A stretch of 64,000 nucleotides of DNA. Source: Alternaria dauci. Its lineage: Eukaryota; Ascomycota; Dothideomycetes; Pleosporales; Pleosporaceae. The translations under genes were made by a program, and so were the position numbers. The notes below the pieces were generated by a model. That model saw nothing but the letters and a program-made list of their open reading frames with translations, was not told the origin of the DNA and searched no databases. Every line of letters starts with the position of its first letter. Position 1 is the stretch's first letter. This document shows, piece after piece, positions 1 through 10,423 of this stretch. The stretch is from the NCBI RefSeq assembly GCF_042100115.1, contig NC_091281.1, forward strand, positions 1,364,001 to 1,428,000, written 5' to 3'.

Positions 1-433
1 ACCTTCATTAGTATCATGTTCGAAGGAACCTCAAAGATGACGTATGCCACAAAGAAGAGTGATACGAGCATTGCATACTCTATGTGCTGTCAGCTTAGAC
101 TTCTGGCACTGTCAAGTGCTCCACGTTCAGACACTTACGATTATCGGATAGTCCGAGGTCTTCACTCATACCCGCCGCGTTGGCGTTGGCGATGTTGCTC
201 CTGTCGAGATGGGCAAGGATATACATCCACCAAAGGATCGGGAGCAGAACGAAATCGATCTTTCGGACCAAACATTTCTCTTCCGTGGTACCCGGCACAT
301 AGCCTTGTAGTGCGGCTACGATCACTGCATCTTCGACTTCTCCATATTGTATGTGCGGGCTGTTCTTCTCGTCGCCTGGCATAGATGGGGTTCTCAACGT
401 CACCCCCGGTGCTTCCATATCCCTCGACGTCAT
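1..433 (-). CDS. MFS permease, Dal5/allantoate-type (5' part only)
   Basis: N-terminal part of a major facilitator transporter of the fungal anion:cation symporter (Dal5/Tna1-like) family, which imports organic anions or vitamins across the plasma membrane. Exon 1 is 433-139, the intron is 138-80 (gtaagt donor, catag acceptor), and exon 2 runs from 79 off the window edge. About 124 residues are visible. The first membrane segment contains DFVLLPILWWMY followed by the family motif LDRSNIANA. Across the splice the frame continues as LSDNQYAMLVSLFFVAYVIF, then EVPSNMILMK, the typical TM2 region. The start ATG at 433 gives a hydrophilic cytosolic leader. It is transcribed divergently from the HAD gene at 988. 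The substrate cannot be read from this fragment. Confidence 0.85.
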
Positions 434-987
434 GGTTATGTTCGCCTGTATGTGGAGATGGGCGACAGGTCGTTCGGATGTGACAACAAACGAACAAAGA
501 ATTCAGCCGACAGAGACAGACATTGCGTTCAAGACATATACCTGCATCTTGACGGCTGCACACTCCCGGATGCCTGCTCGCATGGCACTCCTCAGCGGCT
601 TGAGCTTAGTATCAGCCCATATTCTCTATATCAGATAGTCATGAACCCAGAGTCCCGCTTCCTATCTGTGCTTATCAGGCCCAGGAATCTCGGACAGAAT
701 TGTGAGTAGTCGCTCCCCGCAGTGATGCTGGGTCGATGCGGACTCCGCCAAGATAAGGCCCCTACCTGGCCAAGGTTCAAGTGGACCAGCGCTTATCATG
801 CCCAAATCCTCGCACAGATATGCCCCGATGTCGTTGCAGCACACGCCGTTGCTTCGTTATAGTTGCCCAGATGGTGCGTTGCTGACATGCGAGTAGGATC
901 CGTTATCAACCTTTACCATCACCCATTTTCGAAAGTTCCAAACTCCTGATCGGAAGTCCAACACCTTGAACACACAACGCTGTCGCA
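434..987. promoter_or_regulatory. Divergent intergenic region, permease / HAD gene
   Basis: This 554-nt stretch separates two divergently transcribed genes and should carry both promoters. I see no convincing ORF, TATA box or repeat in it. The short frames here have no family signature. Confidence 0.4.
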
Positions 988-1774
988 ATGTCCTCATCCA
1001 ATAAGCACGTGGTGTTTGACATTGTCGGTACCTGTGTCTCCTACGATGCAATTTTTGAAGCTCTTGATCACCGCTTGGGCGACAAGATGCGTGCCGAAGG
1101 CATCAAACCACGACTATTCGGCTACCTGTGGATCGAAGTCACTGAAAGAGAGTATACTTACCTCAGTATGAATGGCCGTTATATTGGGTTCCGCGACATC
1201 TTCAGCAGTCTCTTCTATCGTATGCTGTACATGTCCGGGATCGAGGAACCTCAGACGTTCGCTAGCGACGAAGATTTGGAATACGTTCTGGAGCAGTACA
1301 AGAAGCTCGAGGCGCGACCTGGTGTGGCCGAATGCTTTCGCATGCTGAGGGAGGCTGGATTTACGGTCTGGGCGTTGACAGCAGGAGATGTGGAGCGCGT
1401 CGGAGGCTACTTCACCTACAATGGTATACCTATGCCTAAGGAGAACTTCGTCTCATGCGACACGGCCAAGATTGGTAAACCGGATCCGAAGGTATATCAG
1501 ATGATTATAGAGAAGCTGGGCAAGGATGAGAAATGGTTTGCCGCTGCGCATAACTGGGATGTAGCGGCTGCCAAAATCCATGGGTAGGTTTCCACAGTCG
1601 AATCAATGCTTGCACTACCGCCACTAACCAAGCAACAGATTCAAGGCTGCATATTGCACTATCTGGGAGAATATTCGCTGCGACAATCTCTTTGGCGAAA
1701 TGGACGTTACTGCGGATTCCTTCACTGAGATGGCACATGGAATTATATCTGCATCTAATGCCAATTCAAAGTAA
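988..1774 (+). CDS. Haloacid dehalogenase-like hydrolase (HAD, type II dehalogenase-like)
   Basis: HAD-superfamily hydrolase of 243 residues, close to the usual size of L-2-haloacid dehalogenases. Exon 1 is 988-1583, the intron is 1584-1638, and exon 2 is 1639-1774. Motif I is VVFDIVGT with nucleophile Asp11; the residue two downstream is Val rather than Asp, which fits dehalogenases better than phosphatases. Motif II is in WALTAGD (Thr131), motif III is KIGKPDP (Lys161/164), and motif IV is AHNWDVAAA (Asp181). The splice restores the family-like continuation KIHGFKAAY. It is probably cytosolic, since no signal peptide is visible. Family is firm; the substrate (haloacid or another small organic acid) is inferred only. 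Confidence 0.85.
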
Positions 1775-3288
1775 GGTGGTATTGATTCACAGCATAATAA
1801 TATAAAAAGATGTACCTTGGCTAGGGTACTGTCTCGATATCAGGACATCTAACGGTCGTGCCAAGTGAACGTGGAGCGGAAGGATTTGCCCAGAACGCCA
1901 CTAGATGTCTTTGTGTACTTGATGGATGCCAGCATGCATGATCTTCCAAAACAAGCGATAACGCCCTTGTCGATCTGCACTTCGGCAAACCATCTCCGTT
2001 ATCAACATCATCCCACTCTTCTCGATAAGGACCAACGTACGCAGTCAAGAAGGATTGTAGGAGATCCCACACGCTGGAGACGCTCAGGAAGCGGGGAGGC
2101 GTGCGCACGGTTTGCGCAGCGGCCATTTCCGTGCTTCGTCAGGCGTATATGTATCGTCGTCGGTTCAGCGCCGTACCACAATTCTCTAACGACACCTCAG
2201 ATGGTAATGTGGACCAATCTCAAATTCCGTGCATCCGTTTTGAACATCTGAATCTGATCCTAACGACCATCTACGTTCCACATATAATCCCCGAGCGAAG
2301 CGGACATCGTCATAATTAGTACAGAGTGTGCTGGAATTGTGAGCGTACGGACTCTACTACTTTTTTGTCACCTTCCAACAAGGTTTGGCCCGTAGAGCGA
2401 GAGATCATGTTGTTGAATATTACTGCTTTGGTCCAGATAGAGAGTGAAGGATATGAAGAGACCACGAGTAATGTATCTTCATGGACTCGTCCTCCTGATT
2501 TAGTCGTGGATTGCAGACTCTCGCCAACAATCCACACCAACAGTGCAAGGATGGACCAATTCGAGCTCCATGAAAACATCAAGAACTCTCAACCGTTAAG
2601 TTTCGTTCGATGAGACACCGTCTCTCTTGGTTATTCTAAGTTAACTCTTGAGTCCCGGCTGAAAAAGATTATTCACTAGCTTACAAAAGCGATCTATACG
2701 TTTATGGGCACCTATGATTCGATAGTAGACGCAAGCTATGTACGCAATAGAAGAACCGTATAAGACGAGGCGTATATGCGAGTATAATGAGCTCGTGTGT
2801 CCTTATCTGTTAGCTCGGTGCTCTTGACTGTGCGGTTTCTAGGCTCGACGATCTACAAGACGAGAAGCGCCTACAGACATATGAATGCCAAAGCTGCTTG
2901 GAAATCTTCTATCTTAGCAATACCCCTTGATGACTTGGATAAGCAAGTAAGGAAGGACTGTGGAGAACCGAGGAAGACAAGTATGAAGACACATTGCGCT
3001 GAAGGGATTAAGTGGGTTTGAGCTCCAAAGAGCTGGTTGGCGGCTTGTTTAAGGATAATGCACATGGCTTTTAATAAGCTCCATTCAGGCAATGTTCATG
3101 ATTAAGACAACTAAGTAAAAAGTAGAAGTGCAGAAGTAAAAGCTTGTAATTTGCAGATCAACTAATACCACTTATCGCCCCTAAGATTGAAACTTGCATG
3201 AATGCTCGCACTGGGTATGGAACTAGGTAATCAGCTTCATTCTGCAGTCCAAAGGGTTGAGTAATTACCATCTTTCTTTCCATGCCCT
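1775..3288. other. Intergenic, no supported gene
   Basis: About 1.5 kb between the HAD gene and the small secreted peptide. Only short frames are present, none with a recognisable domain or a convincing splice structure. No transposon ends or tandem repeats were noticed. Confidence 0.4.
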
Positions 3289-3521
3289 CTAGCCACTGCA
3301 GACGCAGCGATTTCCACTGCTACGAAACTGTCAGTAAGGCTCGTATCTGGAGAGGGTTATGTGACCTACCCATCAGGGTAAAGTTCGCAGTATGGGATAC
3401 GGCCCCCTCCACACCAGCCTGCACATTCATTGGCAGAGCTGCAGAAAGGAGGAAGTTGCCGTTGAGGAGCAGCCAAAGCCAAAGCAGCAAGAGAGAGGAG
3501 AGTAACAATGGTGATCTGCAT
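3289..3521 (-). CDS. Small cysteine-rich secreted peptide, defensin-like spacing
   Basis: A 60-residue protein easily missed because its frame is split. Exon 1 is 3521-3370, the intron is 3369-3320 (gtaggt donor, CTGAC branch site, tcgtag acceptor), and exon 2 is 3319-3289. Residues 1-18 form a clear signal peptide (MQITIVTLLSLAALALAA). The mature part is about 42 residues and has exactly six cysteines at 27, 33, 37, 45, 56 and 58. The spacing C-x5-C-x3-C-x7-C-x10-C-x-C includes the CxxxC and CxC pairs typical of cysteine-stabilised alpha-beta peptides, but C45 lacks the usual preceding Gly-x. The splice adds the last two cysteines, which supports the model. A TATATAA box lies about 70 nt upstream. 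A role as antimicrobial peptide or effector is inference; no known family was recognised. Confidence 0.65.
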
Positions 3522-5791
3522 CTTGATAAGGATCTGAAGTAGGGAGGATGTTGTAGTTGTTTTGCAAGCACGAATACTCAGTGTTCCTTATATAACCAGT
3601 AACGCTCTACAAGATTCCGTCAATCTTATGCCGAGAGGCAGGGTTCCATATTTTCTGTAGCTATCCCCGAAATTAGACCTGCCAACACTATGTAGATCGA
3701 CTACTATGATTCAATGTCCCTGATTACTTATCTGAATGAACAGATTTACCCACTATATATTAATGATTGGCGGTGGTGTCCAATTCGTTTCAGTCAAACA
3801 GATGTGGCAGATTATCGTAGACGAGTCATGGAATACGTCGGCCGCGATCTTGATCAAGGCCTCAGGGGTACTCGAGTGGCCCAAATGAGCGGTGTTTGGC
3901 TGGCGGGAACTTTGCCATCCCATACAATCATTGCAACAGCCATTGATGGGAGAAAGATGATCCGCAATGAAGGTACTTGACTGTACTATAACTAGGTAGC
4001 GTTGCTCAGAGTCATGTCTTCCTTCTTAACAAGACCTCGGGGTTATCCTGCGAATGTGTCGCTATTGACATAAATAATAGCAAAGACACGCTCGCAAAAG
4101 TCGACATATGGGATCTTAGATTCCATATGGCAGAATGGAACTGCGTTAGATAGACCAAGCAAGTTCTGATCCCCGATAATGAATGAATATATTGAATACG
4201 AAAGCTCATTGGTTGTAAGGCAGCGTGGCAATGCGGTCTGATGCAGGTGTGGTGAAGACGAGGGCGGCTGTGTATCCACGGTGACCTATTTCGGGCCGTT
4301 CTCTGCAGTATTTCGGCAACGGCATCCGGTCATGAACATCTGTACCATTGATCGAAAACCATGACATGTGCCATGTGGTGCTCAAAGTTGGTTCGTGCGA
4401 CAACGGTATGTTTCATCTTCTGCGCTTGACTCAATCGATGAGTGTGTAGCATTGCCTTTGGGCTTCATAGAGGAGGCATGATTTGTCTAGCGACAGTTAC
4501 TAGGTTATGCTCTAGAGAACAGATAGATCATTGTATAGCTTTGGAGTGGTTTCGCTAGGGTGTATCTAGGTCATCGTTGTACTGTGATTTTTGGAGTGGA
4601 ACTGTGGTGAGAAATGAGAAACTAGCTAGGTACCATAGTAGTGCCGATGACCTAAAGTAGACTAGTTGATTCCCCAATGTAAACTAGCTCATAAGAACAT
4701 CCACCAAGAACATTGGAATATCATTGCGATCTTTGATTTGCCGCGCAAGCCTCTTCAACCTGGGCACAAACAAAATCATGAATCCTCACTTGCAATGGAG
4801 ACGATTGGTTGCTCGGCCTTGGCGTGCCGAGACGAGCCATGAGTGATTTCTTTCCGACAATTTGCTACAAATACCCCTTTAGCGATGTGTGTCAGCCAAG
4901 GTGGCAACTACCCGCGCTTGACGCAGACTACAGACAGCTTCGCATCAACGCTCTGCTTTGCTCTCTACACCCCGCACACCCATTGTTATCATTCCTATCA
5001 GCGCACTCACCTCCATCATCCAGGAAGATGAACACTTCACCCTCCTCGACTCACGTTACGCGGAAGCCAACCCAGACCTATTGATCAAGTGTTCTCGTCG
5101 GGTGCTTTCAGATTGGTGTTACGTACGCACCGGTCAGTCCAACACAAGAAACCGTCGTGCCACGCAGATACGAGGAATTGTCCAGATCGCTTCCAGTCAA
5201 GCGCTGGACGAATTTCGTCCGGGCGATAATGCTCAAGCGTCCAAGCTCAAACCGGCATACTGGCCAATTTCCTCCGCCATCCATCGAGTGCCTCCAGGCC
5301 TACACATGATTATCTCCACTCCCGTCAGTGGTTCTATTGATACCTATAGGCTCATTAAAACTCGCCTACTCTCCACACCTTCCTTAGCCATCAAGTACCC
5401 CCGAAAAAATAGAGACGAATTCCAATGCCATCTTCTATCGCTTTGGCTTAATCAGCACAGCAGAAGCCGGCTTTCCACCTTGTACCAAGTCGACCCTACA
5501 CCAGATAGCACTCTGAAGATCCCACACCTGTAGGAGCGTAGTGAGACGCTCATCATACACCAACAAGTTAACGATCATACAAAGATGCTAGAATGCACCA
5601 GCTAACCAAGAAAATCTTCATGTGCGCCTAATGCCCACACAACGGATCTATTAAAACCACACTGGCAGCGAGAGGCTTAATACTCACTCGTACGTTTGCT
5701 GAACTCCAAATCATCGGAAGAATAGCCAATAAACGGCCGGGAGGCCACGAATCCAATTTCCAGTGTATCCTGATATTCTCACCCATCGAGA
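3522..5791. other. Intergenic, no supported gene (contains the peptide promoter)
   Basis: About 2.3 kb between divergent and convergent neighbours. Frames of 88 codons (3714-3980) and 191 codons (4958-5533) are open on the plus strand, but neither shows a domain, signal peptide or codon pattern that I can defend. The second is rich in His, Pro and Ser and looks like chance. Confidence 0.35.
3588..3594 (-). promoter_or_regulatory. TATA box of the small cysteine-rich peptide gene
   Basis: TATATAA on the minus strand, 67-73 nt upstream of the ATG at 3521. The position suits a core promoter with a short 5' leader and suggests a strong, regulated gene. Confidence 0.5.
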
Positions 5792-7129
5792 TCAAAGGCT
5801 CAATAACTCCCTGTATCTCTCTAAAAACTCCCCAACGCAGTCCGCAAACCTTTGCAATTCTTCCCAGGGTGTACCTAGGATAATGGCTATGCTACCGCGT
5901 TGGGTAATCCAGAATCCTGCCTCCATCATCTCAAGCCAGAACAACATGCTCAGATCAAGGTCCTCATGCCGATCCCGGAAGCTTCTTAATTCTTTCTTTC
6001 CATCATGCAAGAAGTGTATACCCATGATCGTTCCCAAACCCGTAATGGTCATTTTGGTTCCTTGTGAAAGCTCTTGCAGACGGTGGCGAAGTTTGTCACC
6101 CATTGCATTGAAGGTGCGACAGACTTCGGGCGTATAGACATCGGCAAGGCCAGTGTATCCTGCTGTCATTCCAAGTGTATTGTTGTTGAAAGTGCCAGAG
6201 TGTCCTAAAGATCCTTTTTCTCGTGGGTCATATATACGCATAATGTCTGCTCGCCCCCCAAAGGCACCAAATGTAATGCCTCCACCGAGGAACTTGCCCA
6301 AAGTCGTAATGTCCGGCCTTAACCCCTCGACTTCTTGCAGTCCGCCCGGCGCCAAACGACTTGTTTGTACCTCGTCGAGAATGAAAATTGCACCGGCTTT
6401 CTTTGCTGATTCTTGGACCTGATGCAGGAAGTTTTGAGTACCCACGAGACACGGGCCTCTTCCCTGCATGCCTTCGATGAGTACTGCAGCAACGTCCCCA
6501 GATTCCTCGATCTTTCTCTTCGCGTCTTCAACATCGTTGAATTCTGCAACGATCCATTCCTCTTGATCGACACAGTTCTCGGCAGGATGATCTTCCGGAA
6601 AGGTGAAGCAACCGCCATGGTAGCCCCCAGCGAAAACTACAACCTTTCTCTTTCCGGTAAACTTTCTCGCTCCTTGGATGGCATGGAGATTTGCCTCTGT
6701 GCCCGAATTCGTAAACCGAATAAGATCGAGCTTGTATCGCGAACAAATCAAGGCGGCGTGCCTCATCTCCAATGTGGTCGTTCCACCCAAGTTAAGACCA
6801 ACTTTGTTTATAGTATCGACTAGCGCTGATTGGATGAGATGTTGCGAGTGGCCATATAAAGCGGCAGTGAATTCGCCAACGAGGTCTGTGTAGGTTTGCC
6901 CGTCCTCAGACGTGACTTGATACCCTGTGCCACTCTTTAGGAACACCGGGAAAGGCGCGGTGTGAAGTACACTCCTCGTATTACCGCCTGGCAGGGCTTT
7001 GTTTGATTCTTCGTGTAGATGCGAGCTTTTGGTGTTCCGCTCTGCAAACCGTTGCTTAGCTGCTTGGAGTGCTTCGCCGGTAGTAGCATATACGCTCTTT
7101 GCGTGGTTTGCCGACGCCATTGAGCTCAT
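5792..7129 (-). CDS. Class III PLP aminotransferase, glutamate-1-semialdehyde aminomutase-like
   Basis: A single-exon class III pyridoxal-phosphate enzyme of 445 residues counted from the ATG at 7129 (MSSMASANHAK). An in-frame ATG at 7183 would add 18 residues. Visible hallmarks are TNSGTEANLHAI (phosphate binding), GGYHGG, ILDEVQTSR (Asp that contacts the pyridine nitrogen) and TTLGKFLGGG, whose Lys is the Schiff-base residue (about 279). The order and spacing match the glutamate-1-semialdehyde 2,1-aminomutase subgroup. Fungi make tetrapyrroles by the Shemin route, so a true GSAM role is unlikely; related fungal enzymes act on amino acids or amines in secondary or catabolic pathways. It is divergent from the epoxide hydrolase gene. 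Family sure, substrate unknown. Confidence 0.9.
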   Translation of the reverse strand: MSSMASANHAKSVYATTGEALQAAKQRFAERNTKSSHLHEESNKALPGGNTRSVLHTAPFPVFLKSGTGYQVTSEDGQTYTDLVGEFTAALYGHSQHLIQSALVDTINKVGLNLGGTTTLEMRHAALICSRYKLDLIRFTNSGTEANLHAIQGARKFTGKRKVVVFAGGYHGGCFTFPEDHPAENCVDQEEWIVAEFNDVEDAKRKIEESGDVAAVLIEGMQGRGPCLVGTQNFLHQVQESAKKAGAIFILDEVQTSRLAPGGLQEVEGLRPDITTLGKFLGGGITFGAFGGRADIMRIYDPREKGSLGHSGTFNNNTLGMTAGYTGLADVYTPEVCRTFNAMGDKLRHRLQELSQGTKMTITGLGTIMGIHFLHDGKKELRSFRDRHEDLDLSMLFWLEMMEAGFWITQRGSIAIILGTPWEELQRFADCVGEFLERYRELLSL

Positions 7130-8393
7130 TTTGGAAGAAGAGAGCGATAAAAAAAAAGCACGAGAAATTCCTGCGGAATACAACGCCTAATATACTTGCA
7201 AGTCTGGCAATCCGAGCGGGCCGGTATAGACCTGCCAATCTTTCGGTCCGAGATGGACGTTCGGAACCTTGCCGTGGGAGTATTTGCCGTACAATAGCCT
7301 GACACTTGTTGCCACTCACGTTCTGGATGTTGATTCGCTCGTTGAATCCATTGATTGTGTTTTCGGGTTGCGAGATTCTTCGATCACAGACTCAACAATC
7401 TTGGAGTGTTGCGAATGCGACAAGCTCACCCCAAGCCCGTGAGAACTGCGGAATGTTTAGAACAAACCTAAACACAGGCGATTTGAAGCACTCAGCAATC
7501 GCAGTAACAAAAACCAATAATTCCGGGTCCCCTATCAAGAGCCAATGACAACACTCTCGTGATGCACTATAGTGATAAATGTCATAGTGGCTTACGGAGA
7601 CCCCGCGCTTGCGATAGCTGGCACCGTGAGTATTCCGACCAGTTCCGAGTGATGCATTCCGAAATGCCGACAACCTCTTCGAAGCGCTCTTCCACGATCA
7701 TCACCCGTCCTACGCGATGCGACCTTCATAGGCCTGACCTTTTCGAAATGCTCACTTAGCTTCTACTAGAATATGATCGGCCGCAAATGGCAGTATCTTT
7801 TGACAGACTTTGTAATCGCTTTTCTCGGTGTTGTCGGAGCCTACCTACGTAAATACTTGGGGTGCTGTCGGAGAGATGTGTGCTTGATGGAAGTATCGCG
7901 CAGGCACCGTGAGGGGATTTGGTTCGCGAGCTCAAGGACAGACTGTGAATTTCGTGCATGACGCACTGGTGATGGTGTGATGGCATAGGCGACACGCGCC
8001 TAGGCGACCGTTCGAAGAGGACTAGCCGTCGTCTTACCCAGCCACCCACTTATCAGCTCGCCCGACAGCACGATCAGCAGCATATTGTACGATCGCGGAG
8101 CATATGACACGGAGATATGCTTACCTCATTGGAGCAACGCAAATTGCTCCGAATGGGAAATTACCCTAATACAGCTCTGGGTGGGCGTACCTGCTACAAG
8201 TTTGACATTACTAAGCGTTATGGCAGTAACTACGCGCAGCAAACATGGTAAGAGCGTATGCTTGGCATATGATGTCAACGTGTACATAGATAAATGGGCG
8301 CTGTTTGGCTTTGGACTCAACTGAGGGGTCGCATTACCTAAAGAGCGAACAACTACGAGGTGGACACCTGCAACATTTCCAACCCCATTCACA
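7130..8393. promoter_or_regulatory. Divergent intergenic region, aminotransferase / epoxide hydrolase
   Basis: About 1.2 kb between two divergent metabolic genes, expected to hold both promoters. Short frames are present, but none has a domain or a usable splice structure. No repeat or clear operator was recognised. Confidence 0.35.
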
Positions 8394-9675
8394 ATGGCTT
8401 CGCAACCCGAGCCTTATACCATCTCAATTGCAGACACTGCAATCGACAAGCTGAAAAGAAAGCTGTCAGATGCTGACTTTCCCGATGAACTGGAAACATC
8501 TGACCAGTGGCCATACGGTTCACCACTATCTGACATCAAGCGTCTAGCAAAACATTGGGAAACCAGCTTCGATTGGCGAAGAGCTGAATCCAAGATCAAC
8601 GAGTTGCCAAACTTCCGAACAAAAGTTCGGGTTGAAGGCTTTGGACACATCGATATACATTTCGTACATAAGAGGAGCTCTAACCCAAATGCTGTGCCTC
8701 TATTATTCAGTCACGGATGGCCAGGCTCATTTCTCGAGGTCACAAAGTTGCTTCCACTTCTTGAAAAAGGCGAGAAGGAGGGCAAGCCCGCTTTCCACGT
8801 CGTGGCACCATCGCTACCGAACTTTGGGTTCAGCCAGAAGATCCTCAAGCCTGGTTTTGCACTGTCGCAGTACGCGGAGACTTGCCACCGCTTGATGCAA
8901 GACCTCGGATACGAAAAGTATGTCACCCAAGGCGGCGACTGGGGTTTCTACATAACCAGATCGATGGGTATTCTCTATCCGGATAGTGTGCTCGCCAGTC
9001 ACATCAACATGGTACGCGCGCACGCGCCGACGTTTGCATCACAGCCTGTACTCGCTCTCCAGCACGCAATTACCCCCTACACAGATGCCGAATCTAAAGG
9101 CCTAAAGCGCTCTGAATGGTTTCTCAACGACGGTCAAGCGTATCGCCAACTACAAGCTACCAAACCACAGACACTCTCATATGCCTTCGCCGATAGCCCG
9201 GTTGCTCTGCTGGCATGGATCTACGAGAAGCTGATTGATTGGACTGATGGCTACGAGTGGACTGATGACGAGGTTCTCACTTGGGTTAGTGTTTACTGGT
9301 TCAGTACCGCGGGCCCCAATGCGCATATCAGGATCTACTACGAAGCGCAACATAACCCCACGGACCTGATCCCGAATCGAGAGCGAACGATTCAGTGGGT
9401 TGATCGTGTGAAGCTTGGTGTCGCACACTTTCCTAATGAGATAACTGTTGTTCCAAGGCTGTGGGCTAAAACCTTGGGTATGACTCTCTTACGATGATGC
9501 GCATGAAGCTTATACTTACATGCGGATAGGTCCTCTTGTCCATGAAAGTGTCAACGATAAGGGTGGCCATTTCGCCGCGCACGAGAGGCCGGATGTGATC
9601 GTTGCGGATCTGCAGAGTATGTTTGGGAAGGGCGGACCATGTTACAAGATAGTCCCAGGAAAGTCAGGTTATTGA
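8394..9675 (+). CDS. Epoxide hydrolase (EHN-type alpha/beta hydrolase)
   Basis: Alpha/beta-hydrolase epoxide hydrolase of 409 residues. It hydrolyses epoxides to vicinal diols through an Asp-ester intermediate. Exon 1 is 8394-9477, the intron is 9478-9529, and exon 2 is 9530-9675. An N-terminal EHN domain (roughly residues 8-110, with [16 protein letters not shown]) precedes the catalytic domain. The oxyanion motif HGWPGS is at 107-112 and the nucleophile Asp182 sits in QGGDWGFY. The catalytic His375 in [10 protein letters not shown] is encoded only in exon 2, so the splice is needed for activity. No signal peptide or N-terminal anchor is visible, so a soluble enzyme is likely. The neighbouring aminotransferase and HAD genes fit a detoxification or catabolic setting, which is inference. 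Confidence 0.9.
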
Positions 9676-10423
9676 TAGGGCTTTTTCTGTCACTGTATGA
9701 TCCAGTAACCCGTTGTCGCAGTGACTTGGTTGTCAGTGACCAATTGTTTGAGATGGTAGATATAAGTGACATCGAAATTGTCGCTGCTACTGGCTTTCTT
9801 CCACCAATTTTTCTGCTCTGCATAACTTCTGGGGAGCAATATGGGCAATCAGAGAGTTCGCCGCGCCCAATCTTTTATTTATGGCTACAGCCCAGCAATC
9901 TTGCTCATAAAAGCGCTCATGCTTGGCTATCGCACATATGTATTCACATTCCGCAGTGGATCTTGCTAGCTTTCAAACTCTTGTCGAAATAAGCGTTGAA
10001 CCTTTAGATTCTCGCAGGCGATAGTTGGCAGTATCGAAGCTGCGAATTAGGCCGGTATTATGCCTATCGCAGTGTTGATGGGCGACAATGTCTGGTTCCG
10101 CGACCGTGCAGCTTCCTTCCGAAGATCAAAGTTCGATTGATTCCAAGGTTGTGTACATCTTCAACTGGGAGACGGAATGAGCAAGTGGTTCGCTTTTCGC
10201 CGTCACGAGTTATGTTGTGCTCTGCATGACACCAGTATCATGCTCAAAGCGCTCGAATTCGGTCTTGTTTAGGATAACAAAGCTGAAGAGCTGATTTCCA
10301 TTTGGGAAACGACCTGGGATGGCAAAGACATTTATTTTGGTGTTAACGTAGACCAGGAGGACTACGTCTACATGCAGGCTGATATTTTGCTCGTTGCTTG
10401 TGGAATGAGATTGACGACACCGT
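9676..10423. other. Intergenic with a possible decayed reading frame
   Basis: About 0.75 kb between convergent genes. From about 10076 one plus-strand frame reads protein-like for roughly 120 codons but is broken by at least two stops, near 10138 and 10270. Its last open part (after 10270) contains the peptide AEELISIWETTWDGK and runs a few codons into the 3' end of the opposite gene. I cannot name a family, so this may be a relic or chance. Confidence 0.25.

Noticed and set aside
2316..2582. Minus-strand frame with a hydrophobic start (MFSWSSNWSILALLVWIV)
   Set aside because: Could pass for a signal peptide, but the remainder has no cysteines, no conserved pattern and no splice or promoter support.
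4958..5533. A 191-codon plus-strand frame
   Set aside because: No recognisable domain, signal or membrane segment. Composition looks non-coding, and neighbouring frames are equally open.
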